Source: an uncultured Bacteroidales bacterium
GTDB lineage: Bacteria; Bacteroidota; Bacteroidia; Bacteroidales; Muribaculaceae
Length of the DNA: 64,000 bases
Direction: 5' to 3'
NCBI GenBank assembly: GCA_902774055.1
Contig: CACYGX010000003.1
Location: 1 to 64,000, forward strand
The notes beneath the pieces were generated by a model. The model did no database searches. It worked only from the letters and a program-made list of their open reading frames with translations, and was not told the origin of the DNA. Both the position numbers and the translations under genes were made by a program. Positions 8,171 through 17,900 of this stretch are shown here, in pieces (the stretch's first letter is position 1; each line of letters opens with the position of its first letter).

Positions 8171-9796
8171 ATGAATAACGCTGTTATCAATTTTCCCCTT
8201 CCCGCCAATGAGCCGGTGAAGGCCTATATGCCCGGTTCTCCCGAGCGCGTTGCCCTCGAGCAGGAACTCGAGCGCCAGAGCAAACTCGTAGTTGACATCC
8301 CCATCATCATCGGTGGTAAGGAAATCCGCACCGGTGACACGGGCACCGTGACCTGTCCTCACGACCACAAGCACGTTCTCGCTACCTATCACAAGGTGGG
8401 CAAGAAGGAGATCAAGATGGCCATCGACGCTGCCATGAAGGCTTGGAAAGAGTGGAGCCGCACTCCCTGGACCACCCGCGCCGCTATCGTGATGAAGATG
8501 GCCGAGCTGCTCGCCACCAAATATCGCCCCATCATGAACGCTGCGACGATGCTGGGCCAGAGCAAGAACATCTATCAGGCTGAAATCGACTCGGCATGCG
8601 AGACCATCGACTTCTTCCGCTACAACGTACACTATGCCAGCAAGATCTACGGCATGCAGCCCAAGGATGGTGTTGGCCAGCTGAACCACACCGAGTATCG
8701 TCCCCTGGAGGGCTTTATCCTGGCTGTCACCCCGTTCAACTTCACCTCGATTGCCAGCAACCTGTGCATGACTCCCGTGCTGATGGGTAATGTGGCCCTG
8801 TGGAAACCCTCCACCACCGCCCTGCTGAGCAACTACTACCTGATGCAGCTCTACAAGGAGGCCGGTCTGCCCGACGGCGTGATCAACTTCCTGCCCGGCA
8901 GCGGTGCCCTCATCGGCGAGGTAGCCACCGACAGCAAGTACTTCAGCGGCATCCACTTCACCGGCAGCACCGCCACCTTCAAGTCGCTGTGGAAGCAGGC
9001 CAGCATGAACGTGGACAAGTATATCTCCTATCCCCGCCTCGTTGGTGAGACCGGTGGCAAGGACTTCATCTTTGTTCATCCCAGTGCCGACAAGAAGGCC
9101 GTGGCTACGGCAGCCTTCTGTGGCGCATTTGAGTTCCAGGGCCAGAAATGCTCGGCCGCTTCGCGCATGTACATTCCCAAGAGCCTGTGGCCCGACGTGC
9201 TGAAGGACATCAAGGCCATGTGCAAGGAGGTGAAGATGGGCGACGTTACCGATCCCATGAACTTCATCAACGCCGTGATCGACGAAGCCTCGTTCGACAA
9301 GTGCAAATCCTATATCGACTATGCCAAGGAGGCCGACGACGCCAAGATCGTCATCGGTGGCAAGTGTGACAAGAAGAAAGGCTGGTTTGTTGAGCCCACC
9401 GTTATCGAGACCACCAATCCCCGCTTCAAGTCGATGGAAGAGGAAATCTTCGGTCCCGTGCTGACGGTTTACCCCTACGACGACGACAAGGTGAACGAGA
9501 CCGTGAAGCTGTGTGACGAGACCTCGCCTTACGGCCTGACGGGCGCCGTTTGGGGCCGTGACCGCCTCGAGGTCGAGAAGCTCACCGACAAGCTGTGCTA
9601 CGCAGCCGGTAACTTCTACATCAACGACAAGCCGACCGGTGCCGTTGTGGGTATGCAGCCCTTTGGCGGCGCTCGTGCCAGCGGTACCAACGACAAGGCT
9701 GGTGGTGAGTTCAACCTGATCCGCTGGATCATCCCGCGCGTGATCAAGGAGACCCTGGTACCGCCCACCGACTACCGCTACACCTATCTGAAGTAA
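8171..9796 (+). CDS. pruA: L-glutamate gamma-semialdehyde (P5C) dehydrogenase
   Basis: NAD-dependent aldehyde dehydrogenase that oxidises glutamate-5-semialdehyde/P5C to glutamate. The 541-residue length fits the stand-alone group 1 P5C dehydrogenases. Visible motifs: TPFNFTSIASNL, WKPSTTALLSNY, FTGSTATFK, the catalytic Glu in LVGETGGKDF (near 293), the nucleophile Cys in GQKCSAASR (near 326) and EEIFGPVLTVYPY. No proline dehydrogenase domain is fused, so the substrate here is probably supplied by the adjacent ornithine aminotransferase. Confidence 0.93.
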   Translation: MNNAVINFPLPANEPVKAYMPGSPERVALEQELERQSKLVVDIPIIIGGKEIRTGDTGTVTCPHDHKHVLATYHKVGKKEIKMAIDAAMKAWKEWSRTPWTTRAAIVMKMAELLATKYRPIMNAATMLGQSKNIYQAEIDSACETIDFFRYNVHYASKIYGMQPKDGVGQLNHTEYRPLEGFILAVTPFNFTSIASNLCMTPVLMGNVALWKPSTTALLSNYYLMQLYKEAGLPDGVINFLPGSGALIGEVATDSKYFSGIHFTGSTATFKSLWKQASMNVDKYISYPRLVGETGGKDFIFVHPSADKKAVATAAFCGAFEFQGQKCSAASRMYIPKSLWPDVLKDIKAMCKEVKMGDVTDPMNFINAVIDEASFDKCKSYIDYAKEADDAKIVIGGKCDKKKGWFVEPTVIETTNPRFKSMEEEIFGPVLTVYPYDDDKVNETVKLCDETSPYGLTGAVWGRDRLEVEKLTDKLCYAAGNFYINDKPTGAVVGMQPFGGARASGTNDKAGGEFNLIRWIIPRVIKETLVPPTDYRYTYLK

Positions 9797-9830
9797 ACTC
9801 TAGGCTTCATTAGCCATCATTATCACCATT

Positions 9831-9872
9831 GGCGTCCGCAGTCCTGCCAAGGATCGCGGACGCCTTCGTTTT
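9831..9872 (+). terminator. Intrinsic terminator of pruA
   Basis: GGCGTCCGC (9831-9839) pairs perfectly with GCGGACGCC (9856-9864), followed by TTCGTTTT. It is 35 bases after the stop codon. Confidence 0.8.
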
Positions 9873-10023
9873 CAGGTCGCTTATCCATCGTGAAGGGATC
9901 CTCGCTACGCTCGGAGAAATCAAAACAAATTGTATTCTTCAGATTTACCAATTGTAGCTCAATCTGTGGGATGGTCAACAAAAAACTAAAGATTGTGTAA
10001 TGGGGTTTATCATCGATTTTATG

Positions 10024-10031
10024 TACTTTTG
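10024..10031 (+). promoter_or_regulatory. -7 box for the second SUMF1 gene
   Basis: TACTTTTG, a TAnnTTTG match, 61 bases before the start codon. The closest TTG upstream is 28 bases away, longer than normal. Confidence 0.45.
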
Positions 10032-10091
10032 TAGTCGAGAAAAGCCTCAGAGGTTATCTATGATTTATTTAACTACCTAAAAATAGCTATT

Positions 10092-11465
10092 ATGAAAAAA
10101 ACTTTACTACTATTTGCCTTTGTATTCATGGCGTCCCTTGGCGTCCATGCGTTGGCCTCGGACTTGGACGACGCCCTTAACGTCCCTGGTGGCAACATCA
10201 GTTTCGTCTCCACCGGTGACTATCCCTGGGTTGTGATGACCGATGGTGACCGCACCTATGCTCAATCGGGCAATGCTGGGGTATTATCCACCACCTCGAC
10301 GCTCACGGCTACCGTCACGGTGACGAGTGCTGCCACTTTGTCGTTTGAATTCAAGGCCTGGGGCGAAGGCACAGCATCGGCTTGGGACAAATGTGAGTTT
10401 GCGGTCGATGGCATTGTGCAATTCAGCTACGGCGCCCTCAAGAACGACTGGGAAACCTTTGAGACAGGTTTGGTTGCCGGCCGCCATGTGCTCACGTGGA
10501 GTTATATCAAGGATCCAAGCGTCAATCCCGAGGGCGATTTTTTTGCCGTGGATAATGTCAACCTAAATCAACCCCTGCGTGGCGACGTGAACGGCAACAA
10601 CGAGGTAACCATCGCCGACGTGTCGGCATTGATTGACCTGTTGCTTGATGGCAACACATCAGGCAATATCGGGGCCGATGCTAACATGGATGGTGAGGTT
10701 ACCATTGCCGACGTGAGCACGCTTATCGACTTCCTGCTGAGTGGAGAGTGGCCCGCGCCCCTGCTCCCCCAGGTAGAGACCATTACCGTGAACGGTGTGT
10801 CATTTACAATGATTCCTGTATCGGGTGGCACCTTTGTGATGGGCGGCACTGCCGAACAGGGCGAGGATGCCTACGATTGGGAGAAGCCAGCCCATCAAGT
10901 AACCTTGACCACTCCCTACTATATCGCCGAGACCGAAGTGACTCAGGCCCTGTGGGTCGCTGTGATGGGTTCTAACCCGAGTGGCATTACTGGTGACTTA
11001 AATCGCCCCGTAGAGCAGGTGTCGTGGAACGATTGCCAAACGTTTATCGCCAAACTGAATGAGATGACGGGCCGAACCTTCCGCCTGCCCACCGAGGCCG
11101 AGTGGGAATATGCCGCCCGCGGTGGCAACAAGAGCCAGGGGTACAAGTATGCCGGCAGTAATGATGCCGACGAGGTAGCATGGCACTCGGGGAACTCTGG
11201 TGGCACTACCCATCCTGTAGCCATGAAAAAAGCTAACGAACTAGGGCTTTATGACATGTCGGGCAATGTGTTGGAGTGGTGCCAGGATTTGTATAGCGCC
11301 TATACGGCAGATGCAGCAATTGACCCCGTTGGCACAACAGGATCTGAGCCTGCTTACCGCAGTGGCTGCTGGTACTTCCCGCCTCGCGGCTGTCGAGTGT
11401 CCTATCGGTATAGGAGTTCTGCAACCTATGGTAGCGACCACATCGGCTTCCGCCTCGCCATGTAA
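10092..11465 (+). CDS. Secreted dockerin-like/SUMF1-domain protein
   Basis: 457 residues with a signal peptide (1-21, MKKTLLLFAFVFMASLG). A beta-sandwich-like region (23-155, with FEFKAWGEG and CEFAVDG) resembles a carbohydrate- or protein-binding jelly roll. A dockerin-like pair of EF loops follows (about 158-217, GDVNGNNEVTIAD and NMDGEVTIAD), then a SUMF1 domain (about 225-457). The SUMF1 part is close to that of the protein at 4494-6242 (shared MGGTAEQG.DAYDWEKPAHQ pattern, RLPTEAEWE, LYDMSGNVLEWCQD). The FGE-type catalytic cysteine pair is again not evident. Probable exported paralogue of unknown ligand. Confidence 0.82.
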   Translation: MKKTLLLFAFVFMASLGVHALASDLDDALNVPGGNISFVSTGDYPWVVMTDGDRTYAQSGNAGVLSTTSTLTATVTVTSAATLSFEFKAWGEGTASAWDKCEFAVDGIVQFSYGALKNDWETFETGLVAGRHVLTWSYIKDPSVNPEGDFFAVDNVNLNQPLRGDVNGNNEVTIADVSALIDLLLDGNTSGNIGADANMDGEVTIADVSTLIDFLLSGEWPAPLLPQVETITVNGVSFTMIPVSGGTFVMGGTAEQGEDAYDWEKPAHQVTLTTPYYIAETEVTQALWVAVMGSNPSGITGDLNRPVEQVSWNDCQTFIAKLNEMTGRTFRLPTEAEWEYAARGGNKSQGYKYAGSNDADEVAWHSGNSGGTTHPVAMKKANELGLYDMSGNVLEWCQDLYSAYTADAAIDPVGTTGSEPAYRSGCWYFPPRGCRVSYRYRSSATYGSDHIGFRLAM

Positions 11466-11543
11466 GGGGCAAACACTCTGAAGCCTGAAAAGGGGACACC
11501 AATGTCAGCGCTGAATGGCATTTTAGATTCTGGTTCCCTCTCC

Positions 11544-11585
11544 CTACGGCACACAGGTTTATGGTCTGTGTGCCGTAGAGTTTAT
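11544..11585 (+). terminator. Intrinsic terminator of the SUMF1 gene
   Basis: CTACGGCACACAG (11544-11556) and CTGTGTGCCGTAG (11566-11578) form a perfect 13-base-pair stem with a 9-base loop, followed by AGTTTAT. Confidence 0.75.
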
Positions 11586-11586
11586 A

Positions 11587-11640
11587 CAGTTCAAGGCTAC
11601 AGGCCTTGTGCAGGTTGCCTCCCTGCGGCCACGCCAAGGC
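11587..11640. repeat. REP-like palindromic segment
   Basis: CAAGGCTACAGGCCTTG is a palindrome of the same form as CAAGGCCGTCGGCCTTG at the left edge of the window. Both are followed by an AGGT then CTCC segment (bases 31-71 versus 11587-11628). The two stretches look like diverged copies of a dispersed intergenic element. Confidence 0.35.
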
Positions 11641-11728
11641 GAGGCCCTACAGTTATAGGAATGCATGTAGTTTAAGTGAAGTTTTGACTTTTTTAATAGT
11701 GGGGAAACGTTAACTGAAAACTTTGTTG

Positions 11729-11736
11729 TAACTTTG
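11729..11736 (+). promoter_or_regulatory. -7 box for rlmN
   Basis: TAACTTTG, an exact TAnnTTTG match 30 bases before the rlmN start. No good -33. Confidence 0.45.
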
Positions 11737-11766
11737 TAAGTTAAAACTAACTAAATCTTTAACGAC

Positions 11767-12864
11767 ATGAGCAACGACAAGATATTACAGCCGATGGCCG
11801 GCATGACGCTGGAAGAGATGCAGGATGCGGTAACGGCATTGGGTATGCCACGGTTTGTGGCTAAGCAGCTGGCGCAGTGGATTTACCAGAAGCGCGTCAA
11901 TGACTTTGAACAGATGCTGAACATCTCTAAGGCCAACCGCGAACTGCTGGCCAGCCGCTATTGTGTGGGATTGTATCCGCCCAGCCAGGCCGCAGCGAGC
12001 GCCGATGGCACGGTGAAGTACCTGTTTGACGTTGGCGGTAAGCAGGCTGTCGAATCGGTCTATATTCCCGAGGACGACCGCGCCACGCTGTGCATCTCGT
12101 CACAGAAGGGGTGCAGGATGAACTGCTACTTCTGCATGACCGGCAAACAGGGCTTCCACGGCAACCTGACGTCTAACCAGATTATCAACCAGGTGCTGAG
12201 CGTCCCCGAGAGCGAGACGCTGACCAACGTCGTGTTTATGGGCATGGGCGAGCCACTTGACAACCTCGACGAAGTGATGCGCGTCATTGCTATCCTCACC
12301 GAGCCTTGGGGTCTGGCATGGAGTCCCAAGCGCGTTACCGTCTCGACCGTCGGCAAGAAGCCTGAGTTGAAGATCCTGTGTGAGCAGACGAGTGTCCACA
12401 TCGCCGTGAGCGTCCACAATGCCGTTCAGGAGGAGCGTTCGTCGATGATGCCCATCGAGCGCCTCTACCCCATCGCCGATGTCATGGACATGCTGGGCAA
12501 CTACGACTTTGCCCACCAGCGCCGCCTGTCGGTGGAATACATCTGCTGGCAATGGTTCAATGATGACATCCAGCATGCCGAAAAGTTGCGCGAGCTGTTG
12601 CCCAACGAGCATGTGCGCGTGAACCTTATCCGTTTCCACCCCATTCCCGGTATCGAGAAGCTGCGCACGAGCAGCGACGAGAGGATGACCTACTTCCGCG
12701 ACTACCTCAACAGCAAGGGCGTGACGTGTACCATTCGCCGCAGCCGTGGCGAGGACATCGCTGCAGCCTGTGGCCAACTTGCCGGCCAAGTGCGCAAGCC
12801 GAAAGCCGCCAAGGATGAGAAACCCGCTGCCAAACCGAGCCGCGGTGCCAAATCCAAGAAATAA
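11767..12864 (+). CDS. rlmN: 23S rRNA (adenine-2503-C2)-methyltransferase RlmN
   Basis: Radical SAM enzyme that methylates A2503 of 23S rRNA (and A37 of some tRNAs). The CxxxCxxC cluster motif is at Cys116, Cys120 and Cys123 (GCRMNCYFCMTG). The two methyl-transfer cysteines of the family fit the Cys in CISSQ (about 110) and the one in AAACGQL near the end. MGMGEPLDN is also present. At 365 residues it has normal length, with a Lys-rich tail of about 25 residues. The endonuclease gene follows after 32 bases without its own box, so the two may be co-transcribed. Confidence 0.95.
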   Translation: MSNDKILQPMAGMTLEEMQDAVTALGMPRFVAKQLAQWIYQKRVNDFEQMLNISKANRELLASRYCVGLYPPSQAAASADGTVKYLFDVGGKQAVESVYIPEDDRATLCISSQKGCRMNCYFCMTGKQGFHGNLTSNQIINQVLSVPESETLTNVVFMGMGEPLDNLDEVMRVIAILTEPWGLAWSPKRVTVSTVGKKPELKILCEQTSVHIAVSVHNAVQEERSSMMPIERLYPIADVMDMLGNYDFAHQRRLSVEYICWQWFNDDIQHAEKLRELLPNEHVRVNLIRFHPIPGIEKLRTSSDERMTYFRDYLNSKGVTCTIRRSRGEDIAAACGQLAGQVRKPKAAKDEKPAAKPSRGAKSKK

Positions 12865-12896
12865 TCCGTTTCCACATCAAAAATCTTTACCTGACT

Positions 12897-14696
12897 ATGA
12901 AGATTTCCGCACGTTTCACACTGTTGCTGGCCATGTTTGTCCTTGTGGGACAAGCAGCACTCGCCGCAGCACCATCCAATTACTACAACACTGCCATCGG
13001 CAAGAGTGACGAAGCATTGATGACGGCCTTGAGGAACATCATTCGTGACCATACCGCATTGAGTTACAATGCCCTGTGGAACGCGTTCAAAACCACCGAC
13101 ACCGATGCCCAGGGCTATATTATCGACATGTACAGCAACTGTCGCTACACCCCTGATCAACATGGAGCCTCGGCAAAAAACGTGGGTGAAGGATTCAACC
13201 GCGAACACAGTTTCCCCAAGAGCTGGTTTGACGACGAGACCCCCATGTACACCGACTTGTTCCACCTCTACCCCACCGACATCAGGGTCAATAGCCAGCG
13301 CTCTAACTATCCCTTCGGCGTATGCAAAAACGGCACCCGATTGACCAATGGCAGCCTTTACGGCAAGGGCAAATTGGGGTCAAGCACCTATCCAGGCTAT
13401 AGCGGCACGGTGTTTGAGCCTGACGACGAATACAAGGGCGACTTTGCGCGCACCTATTTTTACATGGTGACCTGCTACAAGAATGAGCTTCCCTCATGGC
13501 CAGGCAGCCCTCAACTCAACTACAGCGCCAACAAGTACAAGGCCTTCTCGACCTGGAGCATCAACATGCTCATCGAGTGGCACCGCCTGGACCCCGTAAG
13601 CGAGAAGGAGATTAAGCGTAACGACGCGGTATATGGTTTTCAACGCAACCGCAACCCCTTTATCGATCACCCCGAACTGGCCGAATACATCTGGGGCAAT
13701 CGGCAGGGAACAGCATGGAATGGCTCTGGCGAGGAAATACCCGCTGCCATCCTGTCTCCCCTGGACGGCTCAACCGTTGATATGGGCTCGACCACCGTGG
13801 GCACCGAGTTGCATTTCACTGTTACAGTCAAGGGCAAAGGCCTGAGCAAGTGGCTCAACTTGTCGATGACCGACAACGAGAATTACTATGTTAGCGCCAA
13901 CACGTTTAGCCCCAGCGACGTGATTAACGGGACATCGTTTGTCGTTAGCTTCACGGCCGACAACGAGGGCACCTTTGATAACCAGATTACCCTGAGCAGC
14001 GATGAGGTGTCCACCACGTTCACCGTCACCGCTACGGCCCAGAATGGCGTCACGCCGCCACCGCCACCCGTCGTGCTGGGCGACAGCATCATCGAGGACT
14101 GGGAAGGCTGCACCAGCGGAGGCTACTGGACCAAACAGGTGCAAGGCAACACCTGGCTGTGGGATTTCACCGATGCGGGCCTGTGGGGAGACAACCTCAA
14201 GCATGGCGAACTCTCTTGCCGCTTGGGCAAAACCAGCAGCAGCACCATCGCCATGGCTGAGGATTATCCTAATGGCACGAGTGGCATCAGTTTCTGGGCT
14301 GGTTGCTTCAGCGGTGATGATGACGCAAACCTCAATGTGGAATACAGCACCAACCAGGGCGCATCCTGGACAAGAATCGGCTCAGCGACAGCGACTAATG
14401 GCGACCTGCAACAGTTCCGGTTTGCGGCCGATATCGAGGTACCTGTGCGTTTCCGCATCGCCCAAGCATCGGGTCTGCGCGTCAACATCGACGACATCAC
14501 ACTCTATAACCGCGTACAAGAAGTGGAAATTCCTGGTGACGTCAATCACGACGGCGAGGTGAACATCGCCGATGCCAATGCCCTGCTCAACATCATCCTG
14601 AGCGGCATCATTGACTACAGCGGTGACGTGAACGACGATGGCGAGGTGAACATCGCCGACATCAATGCCGTCATCAACATCATCCTCACCAACTAA
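12897..14696 (+). CDS. Secreted endonuclease I with C-terminal dockerin-like module
   Basis: Extracellular or periplasmic nuclease of the EndA/NucM family (beta-beta-alpha-Me metal nuclease), 599 residues. Signal peptide 1-23. The nuclease domain spans about 35-270, with the catalytic NREHSFPKSWF segment near 100, DLFHLYPTD near 122 and NSQRSNYPFG. An Ig-like region (about 290-390) and a jelly-roll-like region (about 400-540) follow. The last 60 residues are a dockerin-like pair (GDVNHDGEVNIAD and GDVNDDGEVNIAD). Nutritional DNA degradation or DNA clearance at the surface is likely; the C-terminal pair probably binds calcium. Confidence 0.9.
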   Translation: MKISARFTLLLAMFVLVGQAALAAAPSNYYNTAIGKSDEALMTALRNIIRDHTALSYNALWNAFKTTDTDAQGYIIDMYSNCRYTPDQHGASAKNVGEGFNREHSFPKSWFDDETPMYTDLFHLYPTDIRVNSQRSNYPFGVCKNGTRLTNGSLYGKGKLGSSTYPGYSGTVFEPDDEYKGDFARTYFYMVTCYKNELPSWPGSPQLNYSANKYKAFSTWSINMLIEWHRLDPVSEKEIKRNDAVYGFQRNRNPFIDHPELAEYIWGNRQGTAWNGSGEEIPAAILSPLDGSTVDMGSTTVGTELHFTVTVKGKGLSKWLNLSMTDNENYYVSANTFSPSDVINGTSFVVSFTADNEGTFDNQITLSSDEVSTTFTVTATAQNGVTPPPPPVVLGDSIIEDWEGCTSGGYWTKQVQGNTWLWDFTDAGLWGDNLKHGELSCRLGKTSSSTIAMAEDYPNGTSGISFWAGCFSGDDDANLNVEYSTNQGASWTRIGSATATNGDLQQFRFAADIEVPVRFRIAQASGLRVNIDDITLYNRVQEVEIPGDVNHDGEVNIADANALLNIILSGIIDYSGDVNDDGEVNIADINAVINIILTN

Positions 14697-14717
14697 CACA
14701 TTGCGCGTTTAGTCACT

Positions 14718-14770
14718 ATAAACATGTATCCGCATTCAATGTCACGCGGATACATGTTTATTTGTTAGTA
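14718..14770 (+). terminator. Intrinsic terminator of the endonuclease gene
   Basis: ATAAACATGTATCCGC (14718-14733) pairs perfectly with GCGGATACATGTTTAT (14746-14761), 16 base pairs, followed by TTGTTAGTATTTG. Confidence 0.85.
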
Positions 14771-14875
14771 TTTGTTGAATTCCGAGCAAAGCGAGAATCC
14801 ATCCACGACTAGACGTGTATCCAAGGCTTTCGCAACTTTTTCAAAATGAGGACAATAAACACAACAAGAACAACA

Positions 14876-14910
14876 GCATCCGCACCCCAAAAATGACAGG
14901 ATGCGGATGC
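14876..14910 (-). terminator. Likely terminator of the BspA-type gene
   Basis: GCATCCGCA (14876-14884) pairs with TGCGGATGC (14902-14910). On the minus strand it is followed by the T-rich TGTTGTTCTTGTTG, as expected for a gene ending at 14957. A short direct repeat CTCTAATCGCTAAT lies between it and the stop codon. Confidence 0.6.
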
Positions 14911-14956
14911 CTCTAATCGCTAATCTCTAATCGCTAATCTGTGAGCGAAGCGAGCA

Positions 14957-17900
14957 TCACCAATTGCCCGTCAACAGGTAGTCGATGAGGGCTGACACGT
15001 CGGCGATGGTGACCCCATCAGTGCCATTGCAGTCAGCAGCGGCCAGGTCGATGCCGGTGGTGTCGCTGGTGAGCAGGTAGTCAATCAGAGCCGAAACGTC
15101 GGCGATAGTCACCTCATGGTTACCATTCACATCACCACGAACGAATTGTGGCTTTTCACTGAAGTAACCCGGATTACTGGGGCCACCGTCGATGTGGGCA
15201 TACTCATCATCCACATGGTTGGCATCATAGGTGGTTCCCTGACCACCCACTAGGCTCATGCAATCCTTGAACATACCTTCAGAACTGTCCAAACTGCCAA
15301 TACCCCAATCGTCACCCACATAGATGGTCCTCAGGTTCCGGCAATAATAGAACATCCAATCAGTTGTCAACAGATATGATGTATTGAAACTGGTCAGGTC
15401 CAGGGTTGTCAGATTGGTACACCCGCTGAACATAGAGCTCATGTTGTCCACATACTCAGTGTTGAAGCTGCTCAAGTCGAGGCTGGTCAAACCACTGCAG
15501 TCCATAAACATGCCCTCCATCGTCTGAGCGCCCTGCGTATCAAAGCTTCGCAAGTCCAAACTAGTCAGTCCAGCGCAATCAAAGAACATCTCCTTGAAGA
15601 TGTTAACATGCTCAGTATCAAAACCGCTCAGGTCAAGACTCGACAGACCGCTGCACTCATAGAACATGCCCTCCATCGTATTTACGTTGCTGGTATTGAA
15701 GCTACTCAAGTCAAGACTCGTCAAGCCCTCACAATAATTGAACATATAGCTCATGTCGGCCACATTGCGCGTGTCGAAATGGCTCAGATCAAATTCCTCC
15801 ATAGACCAGCAAGTCGAGAACATATTACTCATATTCGTGACCTCACTTGTGTTCAGATGCTCAATGCCCTCGATACTGCTCAAATTGCCCATCCAGCCAA
15901 ACCACCAGCTTGTGCTCGTGGGACGGGCTGCGGCAAACGATGGGTCAAATACTACTGTGGAAACGCTATTGCAGCAGTTATCGGTATTCCAACCGGGCTT
16001 GTTGTAGCCCCAGTTCAGGCTATACATCGAGTCTGGTCGGCTTCCGCGCTGGGTGTCATGATAGAATGTCAATGTGCCATTATTATAAACTGCATAGTCC
16101 ATAGTGCTAAGGTAACCCGGGGCGTTCGAACCATCGTCGATGCGGGCGTAAGCCTTATCCACATGGTTCGGATCATAGATCGTGCCCAAGTCGCCCTCCA
16201 GGTTGGTGCATCCAGCGAACATTTCATGGGATGAAAGCGAAGCAGTAAGATTGACAGTACTCCATCTCTCACTCACATATATTGTCGTCAGGTTACTGCA
16301 ATTCTTGAACATCTGCCCCATGTCTGTCACATTACGAGTGTCGAAATGGCTCACATCGATATTTAATAAGCTCGTACAGTTTCTGAACAATCCACTCATA
16401 TCGTTGACATTTGATGTGTTAAAGCCACTCACATCAAGAGTCGTCAACATGGAACAAGCCGTGAACATATTATACATGCTCATCACTGCATGGGTGTCAA
16501 AACCACTCACATCCAGGCTCTCCAACGAGGAGCACCCACCGAACATATAGCTCATATCGGTCACCTTCGACGTATTGAAATGAGTCACGTCAAGAGCCGT
16601 CAGCATGGAACAAGCCGCGAACATATTATTCATGCTCATCACTGCATGGGTGTCAAAACCACTCACATCCAGGCTTTCCAACGAGGAACAGTCACCGAAC
16701 ATATAGCTCATATCAGTCACCTTCGACGTATTGAAATGAGTCACGTCAAGTTCTTGCAGCACAGAGCATTCACCAAACATATTGTGCATGTCGGTGACAT
16801 CCTCGGTATTGAGATATTCAATGCCCTCAATACCGGTAAGGTTATACATTTCGGCAAACCAGTTAGCAGTGGTTACAGGCCTCACAGCAGCAAAGTCCGG
16901 CGCAAATCTTACAGTTGTCACCTGCTCGCAATTGCCGTCATCATACCAGCCTGGATTATGATTTGCTTCGTTCAGGAAATAGAGCGTTCCACTGCGGGTT
17001 AACAGCTGATTATCATTATAGAAAGAAAGTACGTTATTACTATAGATGACATAGGGTTTTCCTATGTCGTCAGGGCTTATGACAAGTCTAAAATCTTTCC
17101 ACACATTTGTAGTCTGATAAGTTGTTACTAAGCCTTCTGGAACAATAAGCAATTGGTTGGCACGGTTAGGGAAGGCCTCTGCAGGGATACCAATGGGTAT
17201 TGTCCAATTGGCTATAACCCTTGATAAGTTAGAACAATTGGCAAAGGCATTCTCCATGACACTGGTCACCGATGAGGGAATATCGATTTCGCTCAATCCC
17301 GTTCCTTCAAAGGTGCTTTGACCAATTTGCAGCAGCCCGCTGGGCAATGTAATCTCTGTCAATCGGGTACAGTCCTTGAACGTGCCATTCATCAGATTCA
17401 AGTTACCTGTATTCAAGGAGACAGAGGACAGCGATGTACAACCCTCAAAAGCGCCCCTTATCATCTGGACGCTACCAGGGATATTAATGGCTGACAGTGA
17501 CGTGCAGTTCTTGAAGGCTCCATCTTGAATGGCGACCACCTTACTACCAAATGTCACCGAAGTCAAACCAGTACAACCCTGGAAAGCATTATTTGTGATA
17601 ATGCGAATATTGAGATCTATTGTGGTCAAGCCCGTGCAGTTGGCAAAGGCACCCTCACCTATCGCTGTAACATGACTAATATCTGGGAGTGCAGAAAAGT
17701 TGGCACACCCCCGGAAGGCATAGTTACCTATTTCTGTCACGCAATCAGGCAGTGTGACGGATGACAAATTACTACAGCCATCAAAAGCATTATCGGCAAT
17801 ACGGTTTAAATTAATGAAATATCGCAATTCATTGAAATGAGTAATCTGAGTTTTGCCCTGGAAAACAGTTCCTAGGTCATCAACCAAAAATGCCTCCAGT

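Larger units (their letters stand above)
11466..11766 (+). other. Gap between SUMF1 gene and rlmN
   Basis: The 301 bases hold a perfect 13-base-pair terminator, a palindrome-rich REP-like segment at 11587-11640 and the rlmN -7 box. No gene is seen. Confidence 0.5.

Noticed and set aside
8126..9079. Minus-strand frame of 317 codons inside pruA
   Set aside because: Antisense shadow of a well-defined dehydrogenase; its composition (HVGD/LV-rich) is typical of a reversed GC-rich gene.
4494..11465. Calling the SUMF1 proteins formylglycine-generating enzymes
   Set aside because: The catalytic cysteine pair is not visible, both proteins are exported, and no sulfatase gene is nearby.
14911..14941. 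CTCTAATCGCTAAT repeats as a CRISPR-like or regulatory array
   Set aside because: Only two short units with no spacer structure; a similar ATTAGAGATTAG string near 23260 suggests simple intergenic sequence.
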